This document shows positions 58,166-64,000 of a stretch of 64,000 nucleotides of DNA, piece after piece. Each line of letters opens with the position of its first letter. Position 1 is the stretch's first letter. Origin of the DNA: Trabulsiella odontotermitis (GTDB taxonomy: Bacteria > Pseudomonadota > Gammaproteobacteria > Enterobacterales > Enterobacteriaceae); assembly GCF_001297775.1 (NCBI RefSeq), contig NZ_LIFX01000003.1, forward strand, positions 310,001 to 374,000. The letters are read 5' to 3'. Position numbers and translations under genes: made by a program. The notes beneath the pieces were generated by a model that saw only the letters and a list, made by a program, of their open reading frames with translations, was not told where the DNA came from and searched no databases.

Positions 58166-58758
58166 TGAAACCTGTATTTGATGAAAATGGCCTGGCGACA
58201 CAGGCCGGTGATATTCGCTGTTTTTATTACGATGAATTAACAGGGGAATATACTGGCTGGTCAGATGAGTTTATTAATGTTGGCGTGAGCATGCCAGGTA
58301 ACTCCACCGATATTGATCCGGGTGAAACAGTTGCAGAAAAGGTCTCCCTATTCACCGGCACTGACTGGAGACAGGAAGAAGATCACCGTGGGGATACAGT
58401 CTATTCGGTTGAGAATAAACAAGGGTCAGTCGTGGATTACATCGGGCCAGTCAAAGAGGGATTCACCACTGCCGCGCCAGTGTCAGCATTTGATAAATGG
58501 GACGGGAAAAAGTGGGTAACAGATACTGAGGCGCAGCAGGCCGCTGCTAAAGCCGAAGCGGAACTACAGCGTCAACAATTAATAAGTTCTGCGATGCAGT
58601 CTATCAGTATCATTCAGTTGAAATTGCAGGCAGGGCGAGCGTTGAGTGACGCAGAAAAAAATAAACTCAATGCGACGCTTGATTATATTGATGCGGTTAC
58701 TGCAACCGATACAGCAACCGCACCGGATATTAACTGGCCTGTTCCCCCGGAGGCGTAG
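58165..58758 (+). CDS. tfa: Tail fibre assembly chaperone, active side (197 aa)
   Basis: Caudo_TAP-type chaperone: FYYDELTGEYTGWSDEFINV at the N-terminus and the conserved YIGPVKEGFTT, FDKWDGKKWVTD, EAELQRQQLI. It folds the C-terminal fibre domain encoded just upstream. It moves with that domain when the segment inverts. Its end overlaps the convergent second chaperone gene by 29 bp. Confidence 0.88.
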   Translation: MKPVFDENGLATQAGDIRCFYYDELTGEYTGWSDEFINVGVSMPGNSTDIDPGETVAEKVSLFTGTDWRQEEDHRGDTVYSVENKQGSVVDYIGPVKEGFTTAAPVSAFDKWDGKKWVTDTEAQQAAAKAEAELQRQQLISSAMQSISIIQLKLQAGRALSDAEKNKLNATLDYIDAVTATDTATAPDINWPVPPEA

Positions 58759-59155
58759 GCCATATGGGTTTTGCTGTATCAACACGCATCAGCAGAACCC
58801 GGTATTTTTTCCACTCAGCCAGCGCGGCGGTTTCCTCATCCGTCGCGATACCAACATCAACTGCATCTTGTCGCCAGACTATCTCTGCGTCAGCAATAGC
58901 GCGTAAACTACTGCGTTCCAGCTCAGCCATAGCAATCAGTTCTTCCGCTGTGCGTGGGGGAATATTAACCCACGCGGGACGTCCATTTTCACTCCCTAAC
59001 CTTTTATTATCAGGTGGTGAAACTTTCCAGTAAGAACGCATTTCCTCTTCGGACAGTTCTGTCAGGTCAGAAGGCAATGAGTCCCCATAACTTCCGTCTT
59101 CAATCATATTTTCTGGATATATTGCGTTTAGTGACGGGCTAAATTTTGCATTCAT
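58730..59155 (-). CDS. Alternative tail fibre assembly chaperone (141 aa)
   Basis: Same family but different sequence: NAKFSPSLNAIYPENMIEDG, LTELSEEEMRSYWKVSPPDN, then RPAWVNIPPRTAEELIAMAE. It lies inverted in the segment and pairs with the silent C-terminal fibre fragment next to it. Reading frame and start (ATG at 59155) are intact, so the silent cassette appears functional. Confidence 0.85.
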   Translation of the reverse strand: MNAKFSPSLNAIYPENMIEDGSYGDSLPSDLTELSEEEMRSYWKVSPPDNKRLGSENGRPAWVNIPPRTAEELIAMAELERSSLRAIADAEIVWRQDAVDVGIATDEETAALAEWKKYRVLLMRVDTAKPIWPTPPGEQAS

Positions 59156-59166
59156 AGCCTTATTCC

Positions 59167-59577
59167 TTATTGTCCAATGGCGATATATATCGCGCGATTC
59201 GAGCCACTGTAATGCGCAGCCCCACCCTCACCAATTTGGCATCCCGTCAACAGTGACGCTCCAGAGTAAGGCCTGTATTCAATACACCCGGAGTTAGCCT
59301 CTTTGAATATCGCCATTAGACTCAAAAAACTGGACGGGAACGGGATGGGGAAAGTTACATCGACCCAACTGGCTTTGGGGATTATCGGAGTTGTTCCCCA
59401 CTGGATTATCAAACCACCTGGCTTGTCCGGGATTCGTACATAATCTGTCGGGCTCATTGCCCTTGTCGGCAGCACGCTCATTACCGCCGCTACCGTTGTT
59501 AAAAGCTCGACAGAACCGGGGGAGGTCTGCATATCACTATTTTTTGCAACACCAAGTTTTGCCGCTTCTCCTATACC
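59167..59577 (-). other. Silent alternative C-terminus of the tail fibre
   Basis: An open frame runs from the right crossover site on the minus strand: SNVGIGEAAKLGVAKNSDMQ, YVRIPDKPGGLIIQWGTTPI, ending IYIAIGQ. It begins with the same SN[LV]G[LI]G junction as the expressed fibre but is otherwise unrelated, and has no own ribosome binding site. After inversion it would be fused in frame to the constant N-terminus at 57311-57653. The ending resembles the gp53-like C-terminal domain of other switchable fibres. Confidence 0.85.
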
Positions 59578-59591
59578 AACGTTTGAGAAAA
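59566..59591 (-). other. DNA-invertase crossover site, right
   Basis: On the minus strand TTTTCTCAAACG-TT-GGTATAGGAGAA; matches the left site in most positions of the arms and in the TT centre, in inverse orientation. Together they bound a ~1.92-kb invertible segment. Confidence 0.83.
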
Positions 59592-59645
59592 TGCACATTT
59601 ACCGTTCAGATGGCATGATCACGTCTTTTATCAGGACCATTGACC

Positions 59646-60200
59646 ATGCTTATCGGCTATGTACGGGTGTCAACAAATGACCAAAATACGGCGCTGCAGC
59701 GAAATGCACTGGATAGCGCAGGTTGTGAGCTAATTTTCGAGGATAAGATCAGCGGTAAAACGTCTGAAAGACCGGGGCTGAAAAAAGTACTCCGGACACT
59801 ATCAGAAGGCGACACGCTGGTGGTATGGAAACTGGACCGCCTCGGGCGGAGCATGCGACATCTTGTCGTTCTGGTGGAGGAACTGCGGGAGAGGGGGATA
59901 AATTTTCGCAGCCTGACCGATAGCATAGACACGTCTACGCCGATGGGGAGATTCTTCTTTCATGTCATGGGCGCGCTAGCCGAAATGGAAAGGGAGCTGA
60001 TAATTGAGCGTACCCGGGCAGGTTTGGCAGCTGCGCGCGCAGAAGGGCGGATCGGTGGCCGCAGGCCAAAATTAACGGATGAGCAGTGGGCGCAGGCCGG
60101 AAGGTTAATTGCAGCAGGGGAATCGCGCCAGCGTGTGGCAATAATTTACGATGTCGGAGTATCGACACTGTATCGCAAATTCCCGGTAGGTAGTGGTTAG
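59646..60200 (+). CDS. Serine DNA invertase, Gin/Hin/Pin family (184 aa)
   Basis: Resolvase/invertase: IGYVRVSTNDQN with the catalytic Ser at residue ~9, the RLGRSMRHL and GRFFFHVMGALAEMERELI segments of the dimer helix, and a C-terminal HTH (GESRQRVAIIYDVGVSTLYR). The ATG at 59646 is used; an upstream TTG is also in frame. Lying 55 bp from the right crossover site, it should invert the fibre segment. A Fis-bound enhancer is expected but I could not locate one. Confidence 0.92.
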   Translation: MLIGYVRVSTNDQNTALQRNALDSAGCELIFEDKISGKTSERPGLKKVLRTLSEGDTLVVWKLDRLGRSMRHLVVLVEELRERGINFRSLTDSIDTSTPMGRFFFHVMGALAEMERELIIERTRAGLAAARAEGRIGGRRPKLTDEQWAQAGRLIAAGESRQRVAIIYDVGVSTLYRKFPVGSG

Positions 60201-60307
60201 ACACGATGCAGGCCGCCGGTGATTGTTGAGACTGGCAGCCTGCAAAATTTTACAGCCCAACCTGACGGACTGTCGGAAACTCAGACACAAGCCACATATC
60301 GGCCTTT

Positions 60308-60493
60308 TCAAATATCGCTATTTTCCTGCCTCGTTGCACGAATTTTTTCAGCTATCCATTCTTCCACTTCCGTTGATACCCATCTTACTGACCTACCTAT
60401 CTTAATGGGTTTTGGGAATTTGCCCGCGTTCATCCAACTGTAAATGGATCCCTTTTTGAACCCAACAGCTTTACAAACTTCTTTCAGATCCAT
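60308..60493 (-). CDS. AlpA-family HTH regulator (61 aa)
   Basis: DLKEVCKAVGFKKGSIYSWM with KFPKPIKIGRSVRW and EVEEWIAEKI is the AlpA/HTH_17 signature, a small DNA-binding protein often controlling excision or cargo expression in prophages. The ATG at 60493 is chosen; a TTG at 60508 extends the frame by five residues. Divergent from the next HTH gene. Confidence 0.82.
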   Translation of the reverse strand: MDLKEVCKAVGFKKGSIYSWMNAGKFPKPIKIGRSVRWVSTEVEEWIAEKIRATRQENSDI

Positions 60494-60534
60494 CAAATAT
60501 ATGTTCAAGTTATGCTCTCCTCAGTGAATGATAA

Positions 60535-60840
60535 ATGGACGTCTTCTTGGAAAAGCTAACATTGACACGAAAGGAAGCCGCTGAACTACTTGGTATCTCT
60601 ACGGCTACCGTAACACAGTGGGTTCTTGAAGGCAGGCTTAAGGCTTACCGGGTCAGCGACAGGCCAAAGTCACCGTACTTATTTACAAAAGAAGATTGTC
60701 AGGCAGCCCTGTTAGCTGTGGAAGTCGAGCCCATCAAGCAAAGGAACAAAGAGGAAAAGGTTGAAGTTGATGTGGAGTTCACTCGACGGCAGAAAGAAGT
60801 GAATAAAAAATTGCGAAAGATGCTTGGAATGAAAGAGTAG
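60535..60840 (+). CDS. HTH DNA-binding protein, excisionase/MerR-like fold (101 aa)
   Basis: TRKEAAELLGISTATVTQWV with GRLKAYRV and KSPYLFTKEDCQAAL is a helix-turn-helix of the HTH_17 type. The C-terminus is highly charged (KQRNKEEKVEVDVE, RRQKEVNKKLRKML). Divergent from the AlpA-like gene with a ~41-bp gap, so the two probably share a control region. Confidence 0.75.
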   Translation: MDVFLEKLTLTRKEAAELLGISTATVTQWVLEGRLKAYRVSDRPKSPYLFTKEDCQAALLAVEVEPIKQRNKEEKVEVDVEFTRRQKEVNKKLRKMLGMKE

Positions 60841-60874
60841 TGGATTCAATTGTGCCCAGATTAAACTTGGGCAC

Positions 60875-61387
60875 TTATTTGATTGAAAAATTGTGACTCG
60901 CGTAACTTGGAAGAAACTCGTATAGGGTAAGCGTTTTCACTCCATGAATTGCAGCTGCGTCTGGAATCATTATGCGTTTTTTGGGAGCGCCGCCTGATGG
61001 CCTTTCATGGGTGATTATGGTAAATCCATGAGTCATGGCGTGTGCAATTAAAAATGCATCAGCTTTATCTTGACTTGCAAAATCTGTTCGAGCTTTTTCA
61101 GTGACATCTAACGTCATGGACCAATTAATAAGTTTTGCATAGTTAGCAATCGAGCTGACCTCACTTTCAAAAAAAGAAGATGGGAGTTCTTCTTTAACCC
61201 ACTGGCACAATGGATCTTCTTTTACGCATAGCTCTTTCTTTACAGCATTTATACTATATACAAGACCTTTACTATGAAGAGCTAAAAGAAAATCCCAAAA
61301 AAGTTTGCAATAATTAAAGTTATATGCAAAGTTTTTTGCCTCTATGAAGACGTTACTGTCTACTAAAAATTTTCCATTAGAAATCAT
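60875..61387 (-). CDS. DUF4411 PIN-like toxin (170 aa)
   Basis: PIN-domain fold: FLVDSNVFIEAKN with the first acidic residue, the SKGLVYSINAVKKEL helix, SQDKADAFLIAHAMTHG with further acidic residues and a terminal IHGVKTLTLYEFL. DUF4411 proteins pair with ImmA/IrrE-HTH proteins in predicted type II toxin-antitoxin modules. The start overlaps the stop of the ImmA-like gene (ATGA). Likely an RNase toxin; target unknown. Confidence 0.83.
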   Translation of the reverse strand: MISNGKFLVDSNVFIEAKNFAYNFNYCKLFWDFLLALHSKGLVYSINAVKKELCVKEDPLCQWVKEELPSSFFESEVSSIANYAKLINWSMTLDVTEKARTDFASQDKADAFLIAHAMTHGFTIITHERPSGGAPKKRIMIPDAAAIHGVKTLTLYEFLPSYASHNFSIK

Positions 61388-62523
61388 AGAGATTCTCTTT
61401 TCTTATGAAATTCAACAATAGTATCTGCTTTGACATTTAACAGTACACCAGCCTCTCTCAAAGGAAGTTGCTGAGACATAGCACGGGAAATGATGATATT
61501 TGTCAACTTATGACTATTTCGAACAGGGAGTGTATTAAAAAAAGATCCGCTGCTGTTTTCTTTTTTAGGCTTTTTGTTTGCTTCCTGCTTTATAACCTCT
61601 AAAGTACTACCATCAATAAGCCCAAGTTGGATTGCTCTGATTGCACAAGCAAAATCACTAACCTTAAATTTATGGGAAACTTCTTTTACTCGATAAAGAT
61701 CATTTTCGTTAAATCCGCTTTCCCAAGTGGATAAGAACAAAGATTGGGGCATAAGGATTTCTGCAGATACTTTATTGCAAAACGCTTCTATGCTCTTTTC
61801 TGTATCCCATCCAGAAACACCATCGACACCAAGCCAAAGATGGGCAACCTCATGAAACAATGTAAAAACTTGAGCAGATAACGCATCAGAACCATTGACG
61901 AATACAATAGGTGCAACATTATCAGAAATACAAAAACCTCTGAACTCCCGAGTGTCTAACTTACGAGAGTTATTGTTACCAACCACCCCATTTTTAAAAA
62001 CCAGTATTCCAACGTTTTCGATTAATTTTGCTACTTTTGTGAAGTAGCTTTCAACTGTTACACCTTTTATTTCTCTTTGAACGTTGAAGTTGATTTTTTG
62101 TATAATATCCTGCGCTACCGTTTCTGGGAGTAAATTACGTGTGTATTTAAATTTACCAATAAAATCAAGGTGTTGGTCGTTACCATTTTCTTTCAGATAT
62201 TCTTTATACCATTCCAGCTTGTATTCAATATCATTATAAACATCAAAAAAGTTTCTACCGAGCTCACGAGTATCAACGGCTTGGCGAAGATCTGGAATTT
62301 TAGGTTTAACTGGTTTAGGGGGATTATCCAGGAAAAGGAAGCCAAACGGAATTCCTCCAATTTTGGCTAATTTCTCAGCGCCGCTTTTGGTGACAATGCC
62401 ATTAAAAAATTTGTTAATTTTTTTTGGCATGACCTGATCCGCAAGGGCTTCAAGAGAAAGTCCTTGAGAATCTGCAATCCAGTCAATCATCTTTCTAGAT
62501 AACTGAAATTCGACTACGGCCAT
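61384..62523 (-). CDS. ImmA/IrrE-type metallopeptidase, putative antitoxin (379 aa)
   Basis: The zinc motif HEVAHLWLG (HExxH, residues ~225) with a downstream EAFCNKVSAEILMP glutamate defines the IrrE/ImmA (COG2856) peptidase. The N-terminal ~70 residues resemble an XRE-like helix region (LSLEALADQVMPKKINKFF). In this class it is the antitoxin and probable autoregulator of the DUF4411 toxin. ATG at 62523. A partly palindromic AATCC...GGATT sequence at 62542-62564 lies upstream. AT-rich compared with phage late genes, so it looks acquired. Confidence 0.83.
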   Translation of the reverse strand: MAVVEFQLSRKMIDWIADSQGLSLEALADQVMPKKINKFFNGIVTKSGAEKLAKIGGIPFGFLFLDNPPKPVKPKIPDLRQAVDTRELGRNFFDVYNDIEYKLEWYKEYLKENGNDQHLDFIGKFKYTRNLLPETVAQDIIQKINFNVQREIKGVTVESYFTKVAKLIENVGILVFKNGVVGNNNSRKLDTREFRGFCISDNVAPIVFVNGSDALSAQVFTLFHEVAHLWLGVDGVSGWDTEKSIEAFCNKVSAEILMPQSLFLSTWESGFNENDLYRVKEVSHKFKVSDFACAIRAIQLGLIDGSTLEVIKQEANKKPKKENSSGSFFNTLPVRNSHKLTNIIISRAMSQQLPLREAGVLLNVKADTIVEFHKKRESL

Positions 62524-62662
62524 CAATCCACCAATTAAAATAATCCCAATATTACAATAGGATTGTTGATTATCGACAAGGCTGCGTCAATTAGGTTTTA
62601 CCTTTCAATAATTTTTTAAGTTTCAACATTTTACTGTGAATTAATACAGTGTGCTAGCATGG

Positions 62663-62905
62663 TTAGCCTTCGCAGAGCCACATGTCAGCCTCTTCAAACA
62701 TTTCCTGAACAGCTGTGCTGATCCGTTCCTTTTCGTGCTTGCTTGCATCGGTGTTGATCGCCGGTAGTGACATCATCGGTTTGACCCTGACTTCTGCGTC
62801 AGGGAAGATGCGATGAATTCGCTTTGTCAGCTCATTCAGAATGATGTCTCTTGCGCCCGCCAACCCTTCAACATTACGCTTGTCATAAACCAGTTCAACG
62901 AACAT
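62663..62905 (-). CDS. DinI-like SOS modulator (80 aa)
   Basis: FVELVYDKRNVEGLAGARDI with LTKRIHRIFPDAEVRVKPMM and EERISTAVQEMFEEADMW-like end match the DinI family, which stabilises RecA filaments and tempers LexA/CI cleavage. GGAGG precedes the ATG. Two LexA boxes upstream place it under SOS control, so it may tune prophage induction. Confidence 0.88.
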   Translation of the reverse strand: MFVELVYDKRNVEGLAGARDIILNELTKRIHRIFPDAEVRVKPMMSLPAINTDASKHEKERISTAVQEMFEEADMWLCEG

Positions 62906-62923
62906 AAAAGCCTCCGGAAACCG

Positions 62924-62963
62924 CTGTGATTGTATACAGTATCTTTACTGTAAAAATAAACAG
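62924..62963 (-). promoter_or_regulatory. Tandem LexA boxes upstream of dinI-like gene
   Basis: CTGTGATTGTATACAG (62924-62939) and CTGTAAAAATAAACAG (62948-62963) both fit CTG-N10-CAG, with centres 24 bp apart. Confidence 0.82.
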
Positions 62964-63026
62964 TGTCAAGGCGAGAGCAGCGCGAAGAGGTGATGTATTT
63001 TTGTTACCCTTAGTTACAAATAGAAA

Positions 63027-63052
63027 AACCCCAGACCGTGAAATCTGGGGTT
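63027..63052. terminator. Hairpin at the right prophage end
   Basis: AACCCCAGA (63027-63035) and TCTGGGGTT (63044-63052) pair perfectly with an 8-nt loop and A/T flanks, near attR. Confidence 0.75.
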
Positions 63053-63066
63053 CTTATAAAGTGCAC

Positions 63067-63086
63067 GTGCATTTCACGTGCATATT
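63067..63086 (+). other. Putative integrase arm-type site, right end
   Basis: GTGCATTTCACGTGCATATT, counterpart of 23031-23050 with one mismatch, ~90 bp from the attR core. Confidence 0.55.
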
Positions 63087-63172
63087 TTTGTCTTTTCACG
63101 GTCTGCGTACTGTCTGGTCAGTGTCCGTAAGTGGCTGTTTTTATTGCCGCTGTCCGGTTGCAGTCCTATCAA

Positions 63173-63211
63173 AAGTGGTGGAGCTGGCGGGAGTTGAACC
63201 CGCGTCCGAAA
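63173..63211 (-). repeat. attR core within ssrA (39 bp)
   Basis: The 3' end of ssrA, repeated at 22941-22979. Prophage insertion regenerates a complete tmRNA gene on this side. Confidence 0.92.
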
Positions 63212-63539
63212 TTCCTACATCCTCGGTACTACATGCTTAGTCCAGTCTTTACATTCGCTTGCCAGCTGCGAACGGACACGCCACTAACAAACTAGCCTGA
63301 TTAGTTTTAACGCTTCAACCCCAGGCAGGGCATCCACGCGATCTCTTTTAGGTTTGACCTCTCTTGATCCCCGTCCTAAGAGCGGAGGCTAGGGAGAGAG
63401 GGCTCTGAGCAGGTTATTAAGCTGCTAAAGCGTAGTTTTCGTCGTTTGCGACTATTTTTTTGCGGCTTTTTACGAGGCCAACCGCCCCTCGGCATGCACC
63501 TTGGGTTTCGCGAATCCCGTCGAATCCAGAATCAGCCCC
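63176..63539 (-). ncRNA. ssrA: Transfer-messenger RNA
   Basis: The minus strand begins GGGGCTGATTCTGGATTCGA and ends in CCAGCTCCACCA, 364 nt, with acceptor stem GGGGCUG/CAGCUCC. The tag frame at 63414-63449 reads ANDENYALAA then two stops, the standard enterobacterial proteolysis tag. A TATAAT -10 hexamer lies on the minus strand at 63554-63559. It rescues stalled ribosomes with SmpB. Its 3' end is the attachment site for the prophage and, by the copy at 22941, for the neighbouring element. Confidence 0.98.
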
Positions 63540-63599
63540 AATGTGTTCTGTCGATTATAACAGATTTGTGAAGCCCTTTGCCAGCCGGGTTCTGCTCAC

Positions 63600-64000
63600 T
63601 TATCGCTCACGTAGCGCTTCTTTTGCGCGATTGAACGGTTTGATCAGGTAATCGACGATCGTTTTTTCACCGGTTTTGATATCCACGCTGGCAATCATCC
63701 CCGGCACAATAGAAAAGTGACGTCCCGCTTTGTTGACCAGATAATCCTGATGTGTACGGATAAACACCCGGTAATAGACGATCTCCGGTTTCACTTTATC
63801 CTGAATGGTGTCCGGCGAAATAGTTTCAACTTCACCTTCCAGCCCGCCGTAGATGGCGTAATCGTAAGCGGTGATTTTTACCAGCGCGCGCTGGCCGGGG
63901 TGGATGAAGGCGATATCGCGCGGGGAAAGCCGCGCTTCAATCAGCAAACGATCGTCAACCGGGACGATTTCCATCATCTCGCCGTTGGGCGGGATCACGC
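63600..64000 (-). CDS. HlyD-type membrane fusion protein, C-terminal part (BapD-like)
   Basis: Only the C-terminal ~133 residues lie in the window; the gene continues past 64000. VPVDDRLLIEARLSPRDIAF with IHPGQRALVKITAYDYAIYG and the final PGMIASVDIKTGEKTIVDYL are typical of adaptors of type I secretion systems (HlyD/LapC). In Salmonella the bapABCD adhesin secretion locus lies beside ssrA, so this is probably its adaptor; the assignment rests on position and family. Confidence 0.88.
   Translation of the reverse strand, partial: VIPPNGEMMEIVPVDDRLLIEARLSPRDIAFIHPGQRALVKITAYDYAIYGGLEGEVETISPDTIQDKVKPEIVYYRVFIRTHQDYLVNKAGRHFSIVPGMIASVDIKTGEKTIVDYLIKPFNRAKEALRER

Larger units (their letters stand above)
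22941..63211. mobile_element. Complete contractile-tailed prophage inserted in ssrA (~40.3 kb)
   Basis: Bounded by the 39-bp direct repeats of the ssrA 3' end, with the integrase next to attL and the intact ssrA at attR. The gene set is complete: integration, lysogeny switch, replication, antitermination, lysis, packaging, head, contractile tail, baseplate, switchable fibres. The DUF1073 portal, DUF2213 protease, DUF2184 capsid, DUF3383 sheath, DUF3277 tube and DUF2612 baseplate set is characteristic of temperate myoviruses related to Aaphi23 and Salmonella 118970_sal3-like phages; that affiliation is from memory of the gene families. I saw no obvious disruption. Confidence 0.93.

Noticed and set aside
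1..64000. CRISPR arrays and tRNA genes
   Set aside because: No regularly spaced direct repeats and no cloverleaf genes were seen; the tRNA-like sequence at 22941 is the ssrA 3'-end copy.

Overview
The window looks like the chromosome of an enteric bacterium, most probably Salmonella enterica or a close relative such as Citrobacter. The evidence is a typical enterobacterial tmRNA gene (ssrA, minus strand, 63176-63539, tag ANDENYALAA), followed by the end of a HlyD-type adaptor gene like that of the Salmonella bap biofilm-secretion locus. A sugar-PTS/hexulose-phosphate operon and a large autotransporter lie on the far side. The organism is an inference from gene content; no database was searched.

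Left part (1-19.6 kb) is accessory chromosome. It holds a secreted unknown protein, a two-gene CBASS anti-phage module (CD-NTase plus S-4TM pore-forming effector), an unknown membrane protein, a short tyrosine recombinase whose ribosome binding site lies inside a perfect hairpin, and a Septu system (ptuA-ptuB). Copies of a small palindromic element separate these modules. Next come an SgrR-type regulator and a divergent operon (PTS EIICB, cupin glucose-6-phosphate isomerase, 6-phospho-3-hexuloisomerase, 3-hexulose-6-phosphate synthase), which together could run the ribulose-monophosphate pathway in reverse. A SnoaL-like protein, a miniature IS3-family relic and an autotransporter follow.

From 19.6 to 22.9 kb lies a compact element: a P4-type integrase followed, co-directionally, by a ParA-like ATPase and a SIR2-domain protein overlapping by 4 bp. 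This pair is a candidate defence system I cannot match to a named one. It abuts a 39-bp copy of the ssrA 3' end (22941-22979).

That copy is also attL of a complete ~40.3-kb contractile-tailed prophage (22941-63211); attR is the intact ssrA. The prophage has integrase/xis and small early genes leftwards, a cI/cro switch, a helicase-primase replication module, antiterminator Q, and a lysis cassette (dual-start holin, SAR lysozyme, Rz/Rz1). It continues with a second tyrosine recombinase, terminase, head genes, contractile tail (DUF3383 sheath, DUF3277 tube, chaperone with a -1 frameshift, tape measure), baseplate, and a tail-fibre segment flanked by inverted crossover sites next to a Gin/Hin-type invertase. 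The right end carries AlpA-like regulators, a DUF4411/ImmA-IrrE toxin-antitoxin pair and a DinI-like gene under two LexA boxes. All essential classes appear intact, so the prophage may be inducible.

The two elements sit in tandem at ssrA. The window thus stacks at least three recognised or likely defence modules beside a phage with a switchable receptor-binding tip.
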